Shown here: positions 14,762-27,320 of the stretch, one piece after another | Layout: each line of letters starts with the position of its first letter | How positions within the stretch are numbered: the stretch's first letter is position 1 | DNA from: Acanthochromis polyacanthus | Taxonomy: Eukaryota; Chordata; Actinopteri; Pomacentridae | Length of the DNA: 64,000 nucleotides | Direction of reading: 5' to 3' | NCBI RefSeq assembly: GCF_021347895.1 | Contig: NC_067134.1 | Span: forward strand, 25,134,347 to 25,198,346 | Position numbers and translations under genes: made by a program | Notes under the pieces: generated by a model | The model's input: the letters and a program-made list of their open reading frames with translations, nothing else | What the model was told of the DNA's origin: nothing | The model's database searches: none

Positions 14762-14884
14762 CTTAGCATATTGGATCTTTAGGAAAAGATTCACGATAGG
14801 GTCAAAAATGTGGCATTTATGAGTGCGTATTCCAGCTGTGTCTGCCCTCACACCGTCATGTTTATCCACGTAAACCCTCCTCAG

Positions 14885-15086
14885 ACGACGACCTGTCAGA
14901 GCACAGCTCCGGCCACGAAACACCCGCCAGCAGCTCCTCTCGCCAGGGACTGGACGAGGACGGAAAGAAGAAGAAGAAAACCAAGCCGAAGAAAAAAGAC
15001 AAGAAGAGCAAAGGGAAGAAGAAACCGGAAGACTCTGTGGACGACCCGGAGAAGAAAACCAAGAAGAAGGGATTTGGCCTCTTAAG
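14885..15086 (+). CDS. pard3b: pard3b exon encoding the acidic-serine and lysine-rich segment ending in KKKGFGLLR
   Basis: The acceptor is TAAACCCTCCTCAG|ACGAC. Taking the single G from the previous exon gives DDDLSEHSSGHETPASSSSR, then a basic run (GKKKKKTKPKKKDKKSKG), EDSVDDPEKKTK and KKKGFGLLR. The exon ends in phase 2 (AG) at donor AAG|GTAGGAG. The polylysine stretch followed by KKKGFG-LRFGKKKED across the next junction is the PARD3B arrangement and separates it from PARD3, which has GMLKGLGDMFRFGKH at this place. The charged, repetitive composition suggests a disordered region that could contact membranes or acidic partners (inference). No signal peptide or membrane segment is present. 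Confidence 0.93.
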
Positions 15087-17012
15087 GTAGGAGATCTTCT
15101 TGTGTTTAAAACAATAAAAAAAGCTAGGGGTTTTCCCTTTCTTTTAGTGTTTTATAGGTGTTCTATACATGTAAAAGTCCACAACAAAATGAGTAAATCT
15201 GTGCTCGTAATCTGCCTGAAACACCTTGATTAAAGTCCAGGTTTATCTTCCGTTACTTATCGACATCATCGTGTAACTCATTTTTATAGTTTGGCCTTAA
15301 ACACAAGGATGAGCAGCTTCCTCGTGGTCCACCATTGTTTTCCTGCTAGATCTTCTTCTTCTTGGTTTGTCTCTTTCTGCCCTCTTCGTACGTATCCAAC
15401 ATTTCCTCGCTTTTGTCAGGCCAGCTGACCAATCGGGGCTGTTCATTCAGGGTTTTTAAAGAGACAGGAGCTAAAACGGAGAGAAGAGGTGTTACAGCGA
15501 TGAGAAAAAAGATGTTTTTTTGAACATTAAAGTGTGCCAACATATTCTAGTAAACCCCAAACATGAAATTAGAAGAAGCAATTAGTGCGTAATATGGGCT
15601 CTTTAAGGTTCCATACACTGCTAGACTGCGACCTGGATTTTCAAATTGAAACGTTACCTGCTTTACAGGAGAAATTATCGCTTAAACAGAGGAGATAATG
15701 AGGCTTGTGTTTGATCACCGCTCCTAAACCCCAGAGCCTTTCTGGAGCATCAACAAACTGTGATTAGTTTGTGTTCAGAGGAGACTCGGCACTGTTTTAT
15801 TTCTCTGTTTAGGTTCATGTTGGGCCAGCTGCATAATGCATTTTGTAGTTATAAAGGAAACAAAATATGAGACGTGTCCCTCCTGTAGAAAGGCTTTATG
15901 TAGAAATCGATGGGGAAGAGCAGCACCCTGCCCTACTTTCTCCTGGTTAAGTTTCAACAAATTACCCCACCAAGCACGGCAGGATTATGGGATATTGGAT
16001 TATTGGATGTGAACACAACCTTCTCGGTAATGGAGGGTATCCATTATTTCTCAATCTAAGCAAAGTCCCGCAGACGCCGCGGCAACCGAAAGCGCTTGTC
16101 GCCCCCTTTATCAAGGTGTCCCCGTCGTGATTTGTGGCGGTCCAATCCTCCAACAGCAATCCTTATCTATTGGCAGTGACACGGTGTGGTCAGTGTATCA
16201 CCACACTTCCAACACTTGAGATTCAATTAGGCTGTGACGAGAGATAGCGCGGGCCGAGCGTTGGCCTACAGATGGCAGATAAGAATCCAATCGGCCGCAG
16301 TGTCAAGGGCAGTAATGGAAGAGATGTTCACACGGCGATGCTGGCGGTGGAGAGTCGGGAAGGGAAGGGCAGGATGAAGGACACACATAGAGCAGCAGAG
16401 GTACATACAGGAACGTGTCAGCTGGGTAGCAGTTAGCTGAAATCCAGTTCACCTACGGCAGGATTTACCCAGTAACGTGCAGTCGTCTTAGTTCAATTTG
16501 TAACACGCATCGAGCTTCTGCTGTCTCTCTGCGGCAAATATGTAGAAGCTGACACTGCTAGCTGTGTGACAGATTGTGTTTATGTGAAGTTTGGAAGGAA
16601 ATCTTTGCTCTATACTGCTCAGTTTCCTGTTTTTTTCTCTGTTTGTAGTTGGACTGTTTCCTCTCTGCCTTCTTTTTATTCTTCACTGTCATTGTGGGTT
16701 GCTTGTTTTTGGCAATAACAAAAGAAATCAATATGAACTGGGCGATTCCGTAGCAGTTTATGATTAGGATGTCCACTTTATATTTCTTACGCTGTGAGAA
16801 AGTCTGCAGCTTTCATATCACAGACAGTAAAGTCTTCTTTTGTGGACTTCATGGGATCTTAGTGTGTGGCAGCTGCTCTGTAAATGCTGAGCTTTGTTGT
16901 GCCGTAGGTTATATATTTATTGATAAAAATGCACCAGTCATAGCCTCTGAATTGAAATGTGAATGATGGCATACTGTGTTTTTTATGGACTTGAGCATGC
17001 TGATGAAAAGTG
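15087..17012. other. Start of the 33.9-kb intron, nothing recognised
   Basis: The donor GTAGGAG begins an intron that runs to 48990. No coding content or family repeat was recognised here. The part around 15960-16330 is relatively GC-rich and non-repetitive, but I cannot assign a function. Confidence 0.6.
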
Positions 17013-17924
17013 CACTGGAAAAAATGCCCCTCTCAAAACAAGAAGAAAATTACTGATTGCAAGGAACTTTAACCTTGAAATAGGTGAAAAAATCAGCCAA
17101 TAGAACAAGTGAAAAATGGCTTGGGAAGATTTCTTGAAATAAGATGTGATATTTAGAATATTGAGATCTTAAAATCAGCTCTATTTTACCAGGATTATCA
17201 AGCTTAGGTGTCTTAACCCTCCTGTTGTCTTCATTTACGGCACCAAAAAATATTTTTGCCTCGTCTGAAAAAATCCTAAAATTCTGCAAAAAATTCCCCA
17301 AAGATATAAAAATTTGCAAAATCTTCAGGAAGAAAATTCCTGAAAAGTTTCTCTTTTATTTAAAAAAAAAAATCCCCAAATTTGGCAAGAAATAAAAATT
17401 TAATAAATACATAAATAAAATTGCAAATATTTTCAAAAAATAAATAAAAATCTTCAAAAAAAAACATCCTAACAATATCTAAAGTGATTGCACATATATC
17501 AGTAAAACTTTAATATTTTCTTTAAGAACATTTGGGGGAAAAAATCAACCAAAATCCAGCAAATTTCGCTGGATTTTGGTTGATTTTTTTCCCCAAACGT
17601 TCTTAAAGAAACATTTTATTTAACGTTTCTTTTTTCCATCAAGAAATGTTCAAAAATTTCCCAAAAAATGCTAAAAATGTAAAAGTGTTCACTGTGAAAA
17701 TATTTCGGATCAATTTGACTCGCAGGACAACACAAGGGTTAAACAAGATATTTTCAAGATTGTTTGACTTAACAAGATATTTAAGATGCGTTGTCTTAAA
17801 TCAAGTCCCTCCATGTTGCTAGAATGTCTCTTGTTAAGTGAATGTATCTTAAATCAAGTGGGATGAGACATTTTGACTAAAAATAAGACAAATATACTTG
17901 GTAAGATTTGGAGTTTTTGCAGTG
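17013..17924 (+). mobile_element. CACTG...CAGTG MITE carrying a nested TTAA element (composite copy 1)
   Basis: It starts CACTGGAAAAAATGCCCCTC and ends GGAGTTTTTGCAGTG, with TG on both sides. The interior has the small hairpin AAGGAACTTTAACCTTGAAA and AAGATTTCTTGAAATAAGAT. At 17213-17216 a TTAA precedes CCCTCCTGTTGTC; the inverse GACAACACAAGGG meets TTAA at 17739-17742. Termini of the CACTG type suggest a CACTA/EnSpm-like (CMC) origin, but this is an inference from the ends only. No transposase is encoded. Confidence 0.75.
17217..17738 (+). mobile_element. TTAA-flanked, piggyBac-like MITE with central hairpin (in composite copy 1)
   Basis: The termini CCCTCCTGTTGTC / GACAACACAAGGG are flanked by TTAA on both sides, the target specificity of the piggyBac superfamily. 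The centre (17518-17613) is a long palindrome with arms AAAATCAACCAAAATCCAGC and GCTGGATTTTGGTTGATTTT. The outer arm segments read TTTGGGGGAAA and TTTCCCCAAA, specific to this copy. Non-coding. Confidence 0.75.
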
Positions 17925-19355
17925 TGTCCTGATACTTTAGATACTCATTTACAAGCTCAGTGTTCTGATTCCGCCACAGCTATCAGAACCACTCCAAAGC
18001 ATCCCTCTGTTCAGACTCCTTTTCACGCTCAACAATGGGCTGAGCATCACAAAAGCCTCCAGACTGTTACCCCACACACTTGCCTCTCTCTCCCGCTCTG
18101 GCCTTTATCTGGCCAACGTGATTGTTATTGAACTTGAAATATGACTTAATTAGCCCGAGTATTGCGCCGTTCAATCTGATTGCAGCTCTCGGATGTTATT
18201 TTACTCCAATGGCAGCATTAGGAAAAGGGCAAATTACAAACATACGGCCTCGATTTGCCTCTGCAGTGAAAGTGTGCGCAGCGACGGCTCGCACCGCAAA
18301 CGTTGGAAGTGTGCCCTGTTCTTTCGGTGGCTGTAAATATTTGGTTTAGCCGCGGCAGTATTTGAGGAACAAGTTGTTTTTGGCGGCCGTATGTTGCAAA
18401 CAGCTGGGTATAAGGTGACCTCTGAAATTCACATATTTGTTGTGGGAACATTTATTTTTTTTCCGCATGTGTTTCTCTTTATGTGAAGAGCTTTATTTCG
18501 TAGCTCCACGTGCCGGTCTGTTTAAAATATGTGGAGGTTTTGTTGTTTTATTTTAAGCTGGCAACATGAAAATGTTCAATTAGAATAAATAAAAGAAGGG
18601 AGGTTGTATTTGTATGAAAGATCCCAACACCTTTGCTGTTTAATTAGAGAAATTCTATCCATTTGCTGTTATAAAAAGTAAGCTAATTGACCTAATTGAG
18701 ATGTGACTTTGAGGTACAGTGTGCAACTGTTCCGTATTCTTCACAAAATGAAGTAATAATTGAATATAAACTGTGATTTAGGGCTATTTTTTATTCTGAA
18801 TCTGGACAGATGTAGCTTCACGGGAACTGTGCACGCTCTACCTGCTCATTAAGACGATGTGCTGAATTTAAACCTCCAGAACTACAACAATACGGACCTT
18901 GAAGCCAGATTCATGTCATTTAATGGCTTTGTCTAAACTGGGGATGCACGGTATTGGATTTTTATCAACCCCCTTGCCTCCAGTACCTATCAGATCTTTT
19001 CCATCGCTAAATCCCATCTTGGACTTTCCAGCTCTCCAAAATGACTCTACTCACCATCCCCACACCTGTCAGGCCTTTGTTTGGCCTTTTAGAAAATCTC
19101 TTCTGAAAAAAAATCTGCTGCTTCTATCATGACTTTGGAAAAACTCTCCAAACTCGCCTGTTCGCCGAGGAATCAGCTAATGCTAATGTTGTGCTTTCCA
19201 TTGGTGCAAAGCCTCCTTGTGACTTTCGAAAGGCGCCATGCAAATGCAACATTTTGTTAATATTGTGCCAAGATTAAATGTGTCCGTATATTTCAACCCC
19301 TTTTGTCCAAACACCCATACATGCACGTGTTTTTTCCACCCAATTGCAGAGAACC
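17925..19355. other. Intron sequence, nothing recognised
   Basis: No coding content or family repeat was identified in this stretch. Confidence 0.55.
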
Positions 19356-19580
19356 AGGGCCGGCCCTAGGACTTTGGTGGCCCTAAGCAAGATTTTTTTT
19401 GTGGCCCCAAAACATGCACAGGGCAACTGCCAAATCACGTGCACAGCTTGTAATTGGGTTAAAACACACATGCAGATGATTAACAGCAAATATTTATTTT
19501 TTTAAAAAATGTATCCTCGACAGGGACAAAATGCGAATCACACACTTATTGTGGTGTGGCCCCCTCTAGTGGATGTGGCT
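19356..19580. mobile_element. Remnant of a CAGGGCCGGCCCTAG-type DNA transposon
   Basis: AGGGCCGGCCCTAGGACTTT followed by GGTGGCCCTAAGCAAG at 19356-19391 resembles the terminus of a hAT-type family I associate with fish. A degraded GGTGTGGCCCCCTCTAG stands near 19553. No clear right terminus or duplication was found, so only a remnant is called. Confidence 0.4.
19559..19572 (-). promoter_or_regulatory. CTCF-like motif (CCACTAGAGGGGGC on the - strand)
   Basis: The - strand reads CCACTAGAGGGGGC, close to the core CCASYAGRKGGC consensus for CTCF. Motif match only; it may be part of the adjacent transposon remnant. Confidence 0.3.
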
Positions 19581-19954
19581 ATAAACAACGGCATAGAGTG
19601 TTTATGCCAGCGGCCGGCGCTGCAGAGAACATCAAGCATCTCCTGCAGTGGAATTAGCATGTTATTATTGCTACTCTTATTGTGATTTGCAATTCACATT
19701 CACGAATTCAGCTTACATTTTTCAGACAATATCACAGCTTTGCAGACAGTATCTGTCTGTGAGTGTTCATTTTTATTGATATTCCATGATAAATATATAT
19801 TTTTGTTCAGTGCTGATGTTATTGTGCATCTGTCGTCTGTATTTACAGTCGTTCAGAGGTTTGCGGTCGCTTGTTTTGTCCCTATTTTTGAAAGAAAAGA
19901 TAACATTAAATTAATCAGAAACACAGTCTAGACATGTGGTGAATGACTGTTCTA

Positions 19955-20985
19955 CACTGGAAAAAATGCCCCTCTCAAAACAAGAGCAAAAAACTTATTT
20001 CAAGGAACTTTTACCTTGAAATAAGTGAAAAAAATCCGCCAGTAGAACAAGTGAAAAATGGCTTGGGAAGATTTCTTGAAATAAGATGTGATATTTAGAA
20101 TATTGAGATCTCAAAATAAGTTGGGAAAATTTATTTCACGCTCTATTTTACCAGGACTGTCGAGCTTAGGTGTCTTAAAATAAGCCAGATATGCTAAAAA
20201 AATAGCAGTTTTCCACTCAAAAATAGATTTTCACTTTCATGTAGCCTCCTAATTTGAGATATTTAAACCTTCCTGTTGTCCTCATTTACGGGTACCAAAA
20301 AATATTGTTTCCTTGTCTGAAAAAAATCCAAAAAATCAGCAAAAAAAATCCCTAAATTTCTGGAAATTTGCAAAAACTTCAGGAAGAAAATTCCAATAAT
20401 TCCATAAGTTTCCCTTAAAAGTTTCATTTAAAAAAATCCCCCAAATTTGGCAAGAAGGTTCTTGTAAATATTTTCAAAAAAATGAGTAAAAATCTTCCAA
20501 AAAAATCCTGAAAATGTCTAAAGTGATTACATATATATCAGTAAAACTTCTATTTTCTTTAAGAGCATTCACACAAAAAAATCAACCAAAATCCAGCGAA
20601 ATTCGCTGGATTTTGGTTGATTTTTTGTGTGAATGTTCTTAAGAAGCATTTTTAAAATTTCTTTTTTCCACCAAAAAAATGTTCAAAAATGTGAACATCA
20701 GACATTTCCCTATGAAAACCGATTTTTTTCCCACATTTTCAAACTTTAAAACGGGTCAATTTGACTCTCGGGACGACATGAGGGTTAAACTTATTTGGAG
20801 TTTCTTGTAAGATTCACCTCAAAAGAAGATCATTTCAAGATTGTTTGACTTAACAAGATATTTAAGATGCCCCTCCATCTGCTGAAATGTCACTTAAGTG
20901 AATTTGTCTTAAAGCAAGTGGGATGAGACATTCTGACTAAAAATAAGACAAATAGACTTGGTAAGACTTTGGAGTTTTTGCAGTG
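19955..20985 (+). mobile_element. CACTG MITE with nested TTAA element (composite copy 2)
   Basis: It runs from CACTGGAAAAAATGCCCCTC to GGAGTTTTTGCAGTG and is flanked by TA on both sides. It keeps the roughly 100-bp outer segment (AAAATAAGCCAGATATGC...) between AGCTTAGGTGTCTT and the inner TTAA, unlike copy 1. The inner element occupies about 20267-20784 and ends GACGACATGAGGG before TTAA at 20785-20788. Confidence 0.78.
20548..20648 (+). repeat. Near-perfect hairpin at the centre of the nested TTAA element (copy 2)
   Basis: The arms are about 39 bp each. ATTCACACAAAAAAATCAAC with CCAAAATCCAGCGAA pairs with TTCGCTGGATTTTGG and TTGATTTTTTGTGTGAAT, with almost no loop. Both arms carry the extra CA / TG that is absent from other copies. 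Confidence 0.9.
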
Positions 20986-21838
20986 TAGCTGGAATGTTTC
21001 ATGGAATATCTCCATAGGGGTACAGAGGAACATTTCCGGCATCCATCGCTCCTGTGTTCTAATGCTACATTGTGTTAGCTAATGGTGCTGGAAGGCTCAT
21101 TGATGGTTAGAAAACCCTTGTGCAGTTGTGTTAGCACATGGATAAAAGGGTGAGTTTTCATGGAAAACATGGAATTGTCCGGTTGACCCCAAACAAAATG
21201 AACACATTGAAGTCCCAGCCCTCGTTCTGATTAGTGATGGCTTGTGGAAAATAAGACAATGTTCCCTATTAGCCAAAAAGGTGTTGCATCCAAAGATGTA
21301 AACTCCGGTCTGCTCTGTTCTGCTCTCTGGCTGCCTACGTGTCCCGGCTGCTCTGCAGTAAGTCGGCCTCAGATGTGACTTCTCCTCTTTTTCATCACCA
21401 GCCTCTCAAAGCCACGTTCTCATCTTGTCTCCCTGATTGCTAAATAAGCCAAGACAAATGGCAGTGCCCTTCAGACCTTCCTCGGTAGCGCTTGACTGCT
21501 CGTCTTGTCTGTATTCAGCAGACGGCGGTGAAGTCTTTGCCCAGAACGTAGCCTCGGGGGCCACGACTCTGACAGACCGCAGAAAGACTAACAGTGGAAC
21601 TGGGGCCGCTCCTCTGTTTTCTCTCGACGTCGCTGCCACATCCGCGTGTAGAACAAGAGAGCTTCACCTGGTCACAGGTGTCAGATGTCCGTTTCAAACA
21701 GGAATGTTTACATTACACCTCTGAGTTTTAACAAAACCTCTGCCAACAATATTATTTTAGTTTCAAAGCAAAGACGAGAGTTCCGGGTGCTTCATACCGC
21801 AAAGTGAAATTCTTCCAAGTCTCCCAGCCTCGCTGCAT
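20986..21838. other. Intron sequence, nothing recognised
   Basis: Unique-looking intron sequence. The open frames around 21406-21724 on both strands have no recognisable protein content. Confidence 0.5.
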
Positions 21839-22832
21839 TAATCCTGGTGTGTGCAGCTGGAGCTCGCTCTGTTTCTGTGTGAGGATTAGACATGTTTTGG
21901 TTTCATCCAGCAGGACTTAAACAGGAAGAAATGCTCCTCTCACAACAAGAAAAAAAACTTATTTTAAGGAACCTTTATCTTGAAATAAGTGAAAAAAATC
22001 TAGAATAGAACAAGTGAAAAATGGCTTGGTGAGATTTCTTGAAATAAGATGTGATATATAGACTATTGGGATGTTAAAATTAGCTGGGAAAGCTTATTTT
22101 AAGCTATATTTTACCAAGATTGTCAAGCTTAGGTGCGTTAAAAAAGCCAGATATGCTAAAAAACAAACTTTTTTTTTTTTTACTCAAAAATAGATTTTTT
22201 GTTTTCATGTAATCTTCTAATCTGAGATGTTTTAACCCTCCTGTTATCCTCATTTACAGGCACCAAGAAATATTGTTTCCTTGTCTGAAAAAAAACTAAA
22301 AATCTGCAAAAAATTCCTCAAATTTCTGAAAATTTGCAAAACCTTCAGGAAGAAAACTCCAATAATTCTTTAGAAGTTTCCCATAACATTTTTATTTTAA
22401 AAAATTCCCCAAATTTGGAAAGAAAATTCTTGTAAATATTTTCAAAAAATGAGTAAAAATCCTCAAAATATCTAAAGTGATTGCATATATATCAGTAAAA
22501 CTTATATATTTTCTTAAGGGAAACCTCTTAATATTTTCTTATTTTCTTTTGGTTGATTTTTTTGTGAATGTTCTTAAAGAAACATTTTTTAATATTTCTT
22601 TTTTTCCACCAAAAAATGTTCCAAAATTTCCCAGAAATGTTGAAAATGTGGACATCAGAAGTTTCACTGTGAAAATTTATTTATTTCCCGCATTTTCAAC
22701 CTTTAAAACGGGTCAGTTTTGTCTCGCAGGGCGACACCAGGGTTAATTCTAGTGTGGCAGCTTGAGCTGACTCTGTTTCTGTTTGAGGATTAGACATGTT
22801 TGGGTTTGATCCACCTTGACTTAATCAGGAGG
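21839..22832 (+). repeat. Roughly 85-bp host direct repeat bracketing composite copy 3
   Basis: The left copy 21839-21925 and the right copy 22744-22832 share TCTGTTTCTGTGTGAGGATT / TCTGTTTCTGTTTGAGGATT, then AGACATGTTTTGG / AGACATGTTTGGG and GACTTAA. The right copy directly abuts the TTAA at the end of the nested element, where the right half of the outer MITE should be. This indicates a rearrangement or tandem duplication that used the MITE boundary, not a normal target-site duplication. Confidence 0.75.
21922..22742 (+). mobile_element. Composite MITE copy 3, right outer half missing
   Basis: The left outer part is degraded (GAAATGCTCCTCTCACAACA) but collinear with the other copies. The inner element runs 22236-22742 between TTAA at 22232-22235 and TTAA at 22743-22746. 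Its left hairpin arm is deleted; only the right arm CTTTTGGTTGATTTTTTTGT remains near 22546. Everything of the outer MITE to the right of the inner element is absent. Confidence 0.75.
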
Positions 22833-24640
22833 TCTGAAGGATATAGAGCTTGTGACTTCTCTGATTGTGTCATCAACGTGTGCTGAAAGGTGAGGCTGTG
22901 TGTATCCTTAATGTTTACTCTCTTTGCATGCGACTCCATCATCCTGAGCGCATGTCACCGATCAGCGGTTGTGTCATCGCTTTCCCGTCCGTCGCTCAGT
23001 CAGGATCAATGCGGGGCTGTCGCTATCGAAAACACCCCCTCCACCAATTTAAAGGACATGAAAGTCGGCGTTCTGAGCCGCTGTTTACAAATCCACATAC
23101 AACCCGATATACATCCTCTCCCCCCCGCTCCTCTGTTTGCAGAAATCCGACAGGGAAGCAAGCCAATTAGCGCCATCCGTTCCGCTCTTATCCTATCGCG
23201 GAGCAGCAGGATGTGCAGGGTTTAAAGGTAGTCACTGGTGGGCTGTGCTCCGCAGAACCAAAGTCTTGGTGTCAAACTGGAAAGGGCCCGTTCCTCCATG
23301 ACTCCTGATGGATTACCGCTTGTTGCTGCACTCCACCTCCTCGCTGCCTCTCCTCTCGTTTCATGAGCCCCTCTCTCCTCGATGTGCCCTGAAATGTCTT
23401 TATTTCCCTGCTTCACCACCTCCATCGTGCCCTTCCTTTATGTCCTTTTCAGCTTCTTTTTATCTCAGCCTTCTATACTTTCCTCCCCACTTCATTTCGC
23501 TCCGTCCTTGAGAGAACTTAACCAAGCGACATTAGACGCAATGAGCTTTCAAGTCCTGCATGAATTCACACAAGTTCATGATTTTCTGCGATTAAGTGAG
23601 CTAATATGACCTCCTGCCAGTTAAACAAAGACAATTCCTTGGATTTTCATCTTTGTGAGGGATCTGTTCTTCACAAATCTAGAAAAAACACTCCCAAAAA
23701 TTGCATTCTGTGCAGCTAAGCACTACTCTCCAGGTTCGATTTAGGAAAATATCACACTTTGGTTGTGACACTGCAGCTACCCGGTGTTTTCTGCACATCC
23801 CAGTGAAAGACCAACTTATTAGGAAGTGTTTATAGCATCAAATATGTAAATGAGCTTGCTGGTTGTGTGGAGTGCAGAAACACACCGTGACAGTGTGGCT
23901 TTAAACGCACACACACAAAAAACAACTGCAGCAACACAGAAGAGGAAAAGGGCCAAACGAAGGAAGCGAGTGTTTGAGCAGGTCCTGGTTGTCATCTGTG
24001 TCAGCAGGCATACCAAAATCCCCCTGACATGTTTGTGTGGGTGTCTCAGCAGCGACTCTAAGCTGTGATGGGGGTAAATTGGAGGTGCATTACCTAATCC
24101 CACCGTCGCTTAATGCACTGCAGGTGGATTTCTTTGATCCGGCATCTCATCTGGCATTTAAGGGGCTGTTAGCTGCGCCGATACGGAGTCTTCAAGGGAG
24201 TATTTATTAATATTCTCTTTGGTAAAATATGCATAAGGCCATATATTTGGCTCACAGGACAAACCTCTTGAGGATAAGCATTATCGCTCTCTCTTACTGC
24301 ATCTCTATTCATCTCTTTATAATTCCATAAATAATGTATGCGAAACCACAAATCACCATCTTTGCAACACTTGACATGTATGGGTTACTAATCAGTGTTG
24401 CCTTAAATGCATGTTCCAAGGGAATGTAAAGCCGCGCAGAGTGTTTTCTCTGCTCTATATGCGGCAGGGCAGAGGTTGGAGTAATTGAAATGGAGACCCC
24501 GCTGACGGTTCATGTCACCTTTATCTGCTGCTGGCTTTAACCTGCAATTAGAGGAACCTAGAATTAGCTTTTTTGTGTGTGTGCATGTAAAGATATACAA
24601 AAAGCAACACTGTACATTCAGATGTGCTCCCCTTATCATC
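22833..24640. other. Intron sequence, nothing recognised
   Basis: No coding content was recognised. A C/T-rich patch lies near 23330-23510. Confidence 0.5.
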
Positions 24641-25652
24641 CACTGGAAAAAATGCCCCTCTCAAAACAAGAAGAAAAACGGATTTCAAGGAACTTTTACT
24701 TTGAAATAAGTGAAAAATCTGCCAATAGGATAAGTGAAAAATGGATTGGTAAGATTTCTTGAAATAAGATGTGATATTTAGAATATTGAGATGTTAAAAT
24801 TAGCGTAAAAACTTATTTTAAGCTCTATTTTTAACCAGGATTGTCAAGCTTAGGTGTCTTAAAATAAGCCAGACATGCTAAAAAAAATAATTTTTCACTC
24901 AAAAATAGATTTTCACTTTTATCTAACCTCCTAATTTGAGATGTATTAACCCTCCTTCTGTCTGCATTTATGGGCGCCAAAAAATATTGGTTCCTTGTCT
25001 GAAAAAATCCAAAAAATCAACCAAAAAATTTCCCAAATTTCTGAAAATTTACTTAAAATTTTCCCTTAAAAGTTTTATTTTATTTTAAAATAATCCCCCA
25101 AATTTGGCAAGAAAATTCTCATAAATATTTCAAAAAATGAGTAAAAATCTTCCAAAACAAATTCTAAAAATATATAGTGATTACATATATATCAGAAAAA
25201 GGTCTAATATTTTCTTTCAGAACATTCACAAAAAAATCAACCAAAATCCAGCGAAATTTGCTGAATTTTGGTTGATTTTTATGTGAATGTTCTGAAGAAA
25301 CATTTCTAACATTTTTTCCACCAAAAAATGTTCAAAGATTTTCCAGAAATGTTGAAAATGTGGACATCAGAAGTTTCACTGTGAAATATGTATTTTTTCC
25401 ACATTTTCAAACTTTAAAACGACACGAGGGTTAAACTTATTTTGAATTTTCTTGTAAAATTCAAATCAAAACAAAATAATTTCAAGATTGTTTGACTTAA
25501 CAAGATATCTAAGATGCGTTGTCTTAAATCAAGTCCCTCCATCTCGCTGAAATGTCTCTTGTTAAGTGAATTTATCTTAAATCAAGTGAGATGAGACATT
25601 CTGACTAAAAATAAGACAAACAGACTTGGTAAGATGTTGAGTTTTTGCGGTG
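24641..25652 (+). mobile_element. CACTG MITE with nested TTAA element (composite copy 4)
   Basis: It starts CACTGGAAAAAATGCCCCTC and ends GTTTTTGCGGTG (terminal CAGTG mutated to CGGTG). The inner element is 24950-25430, with TTAA at 24946-24949 and 25431-25434 and a shortened right end (AAAACGACACGAGGG). The hairpin arms ATTCACAAAAAAATCAACC and GGTTGATTTTTATGTGAAT have begun to diverge. Confidence 0.78.
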
Positions 25653-26434
25653 TTTCCTTCGTCCACCGCTGTCATTTGAGGCCATTATGCTCCTCAAAGT
25701 TACATTTCCTCTGGCAGTCTCTCCCTCAACCCCTGAGACGTACCGCAACGTTGAAATATCGTCAGCAGCGAGCAGCGAATCAGCCCTCATGGAGGAAAAG
25801 TAGTCTTAAAATGACAGCTATTTCTTATTTTCATTTCATAATTCAGCACAATTTGCTCCCTGCAAGAATCCCGACTCCTCGAATGTTAAAAAAAAAAGCT
25901 GCCAAGTAGTTTTTTTTATTTTCTACCGTCGTTGAAAATGAGCTTTCACGCGGCAGAAGCAGCTTCCTGTGCTCAACTATTGAGACACAATTCTAATTTA
26001 CAACTTTGCCATGGAGGCAAACAGACGCGGGCGCTATCGCCGTCGGCAGCCGCCGGAAAAACAAATTAACTTTTTTCCCTCCGTTTCGCGCCTCCGTTCA
26101 GCGGCGATGGGCAGCTTTCCTAGAATGATGTGCAGGTTTATTGGCGTTGATGTGAGCTGTCAGTCAAATATCAGAGGGATGGGGAATTGACAGTAGAGAT
26201 GATGAGGAAATCCTCATGCATATATATCAGCTGATAAAGGGGCAGTCACAACAAGCTTCACACCCCTCCCTCACTCTGTTGTTGGTTTTTTTTACTGTCG
26301 CTCTCTACATCACTTTCCCCTTGAAATTCCGCCTTCTCTTCTCACGCAAAAGCCTTTTAAGTTCCTTGTCTTTCATACCTCGACTCTACCTGCCTCCAGC
26401 CAGACCGTTTGGCACAGAACCGCTCTCTTTTATT
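25653..26434. other. Intron sequence, nothing recognised
   Basis: Non-repetitive in this window; no coding content was recognised. Confidence 0.5.
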
Positions 26435-27320
26435 CACTGGAAAAAATGCCCCTCTCAAAACAAGACAAAAAAAGAACTTCTACCGTGAAATCAGTGGAAA
26501 AATCTGCCAAAAGAACACGTGAAAAACGCCTTGGTAAGATTTCTTCAAATAAGATGTGATATTTAGAATATTGAGATGTTAAAATTAGCTGGAAAACAAT
26601 AAAAAAATATTTTACGCTTTACTGTCAAGCTTAGGTGTCTTAACCCTTTACGGCGTCAGAAAATATTGTTGCTTTGCCTGAAAAAAAAAATCAAAAAATT
26701 CAGCCAAAAAAATTTCACAAATTTCTGAAAATTTGCAAAATCTTCGGGAAAAAAGTTTCCCTGACAACTTTTATTTTTAAAAAAGAAAAGAAAAATTTAA
26801 AAAAAAGAAAATTGCAAATATTTAAAAAAAAATGAATAAAAATCTTCCAAAAAAAATCTTAAAAATATCTAAAGTGATTCCATATTTATCAGTAAAACTT
26901 CTGATGTTTTCTTTAAGAACATTCAGAAAAAAATCAACCAAAATCCAGCGAAATTCGCTGGATTTTGGTTGATTTTTTTCTGAATGTTCTTAAAGAAACC
27001 TTTTTTTTTTTTTGGAATATTTCTTTTTTTTCCATCAAAAATATCCCAAATATGTTGAAAATGTGGAAGCTTTCACAGAGAAAATATAGAAATTTTTCCA
27101 CATTTTCAAACTTTAAAACGGTTCAATTTGACCTGCAGGACGACACGAGGGTTAAAACAAGATCATTTAAAGTTTGTTTGACTTAACAAGATATCTAAGA
27201 TGCGTTGTCTTAAACCAAGCCCCTCTGTCTTGCTGAAATGTCACTTTTTAAGTGAATTTATCTTAAATGAAGTGGGATGAGACATTCTGACTACAAATAA
27301 GATGTTGAGTTTTTGCAGTG
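26435..27320 (+). mobile_element. CACTG MITE with nested TTAA element (composite copy 5)
   Basis: It starts CACTGGAAAAAATGCCCCTC and ends GAGTTTTTGCAGTG. Like copy 1 it lacks the roughly 100-bp outer segment before the inner TTAA (26640-26643). The inner element, 26644-27151, has lost part of its left terminus and ends GACGACACGAGGG before TTAA at 27152-27155. Confidence 0.78.
26912..27000 (+). repeat. Perfect or near-perfect hairpin in composite copy 5
   Basis: Left arm: TTTCTTTAAGAACATTCAGA, AAAAAATCAACC, AAAATCCAGCGAA. Right arm: TTCGCTGGATTTT, GGTTGATTTTTT, TCTGAATGTTCTTAAAGAAA. The CAGA / TCTG change is present in both arms and differs from the ATTCACA of other copies. Confidence 0.9.
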
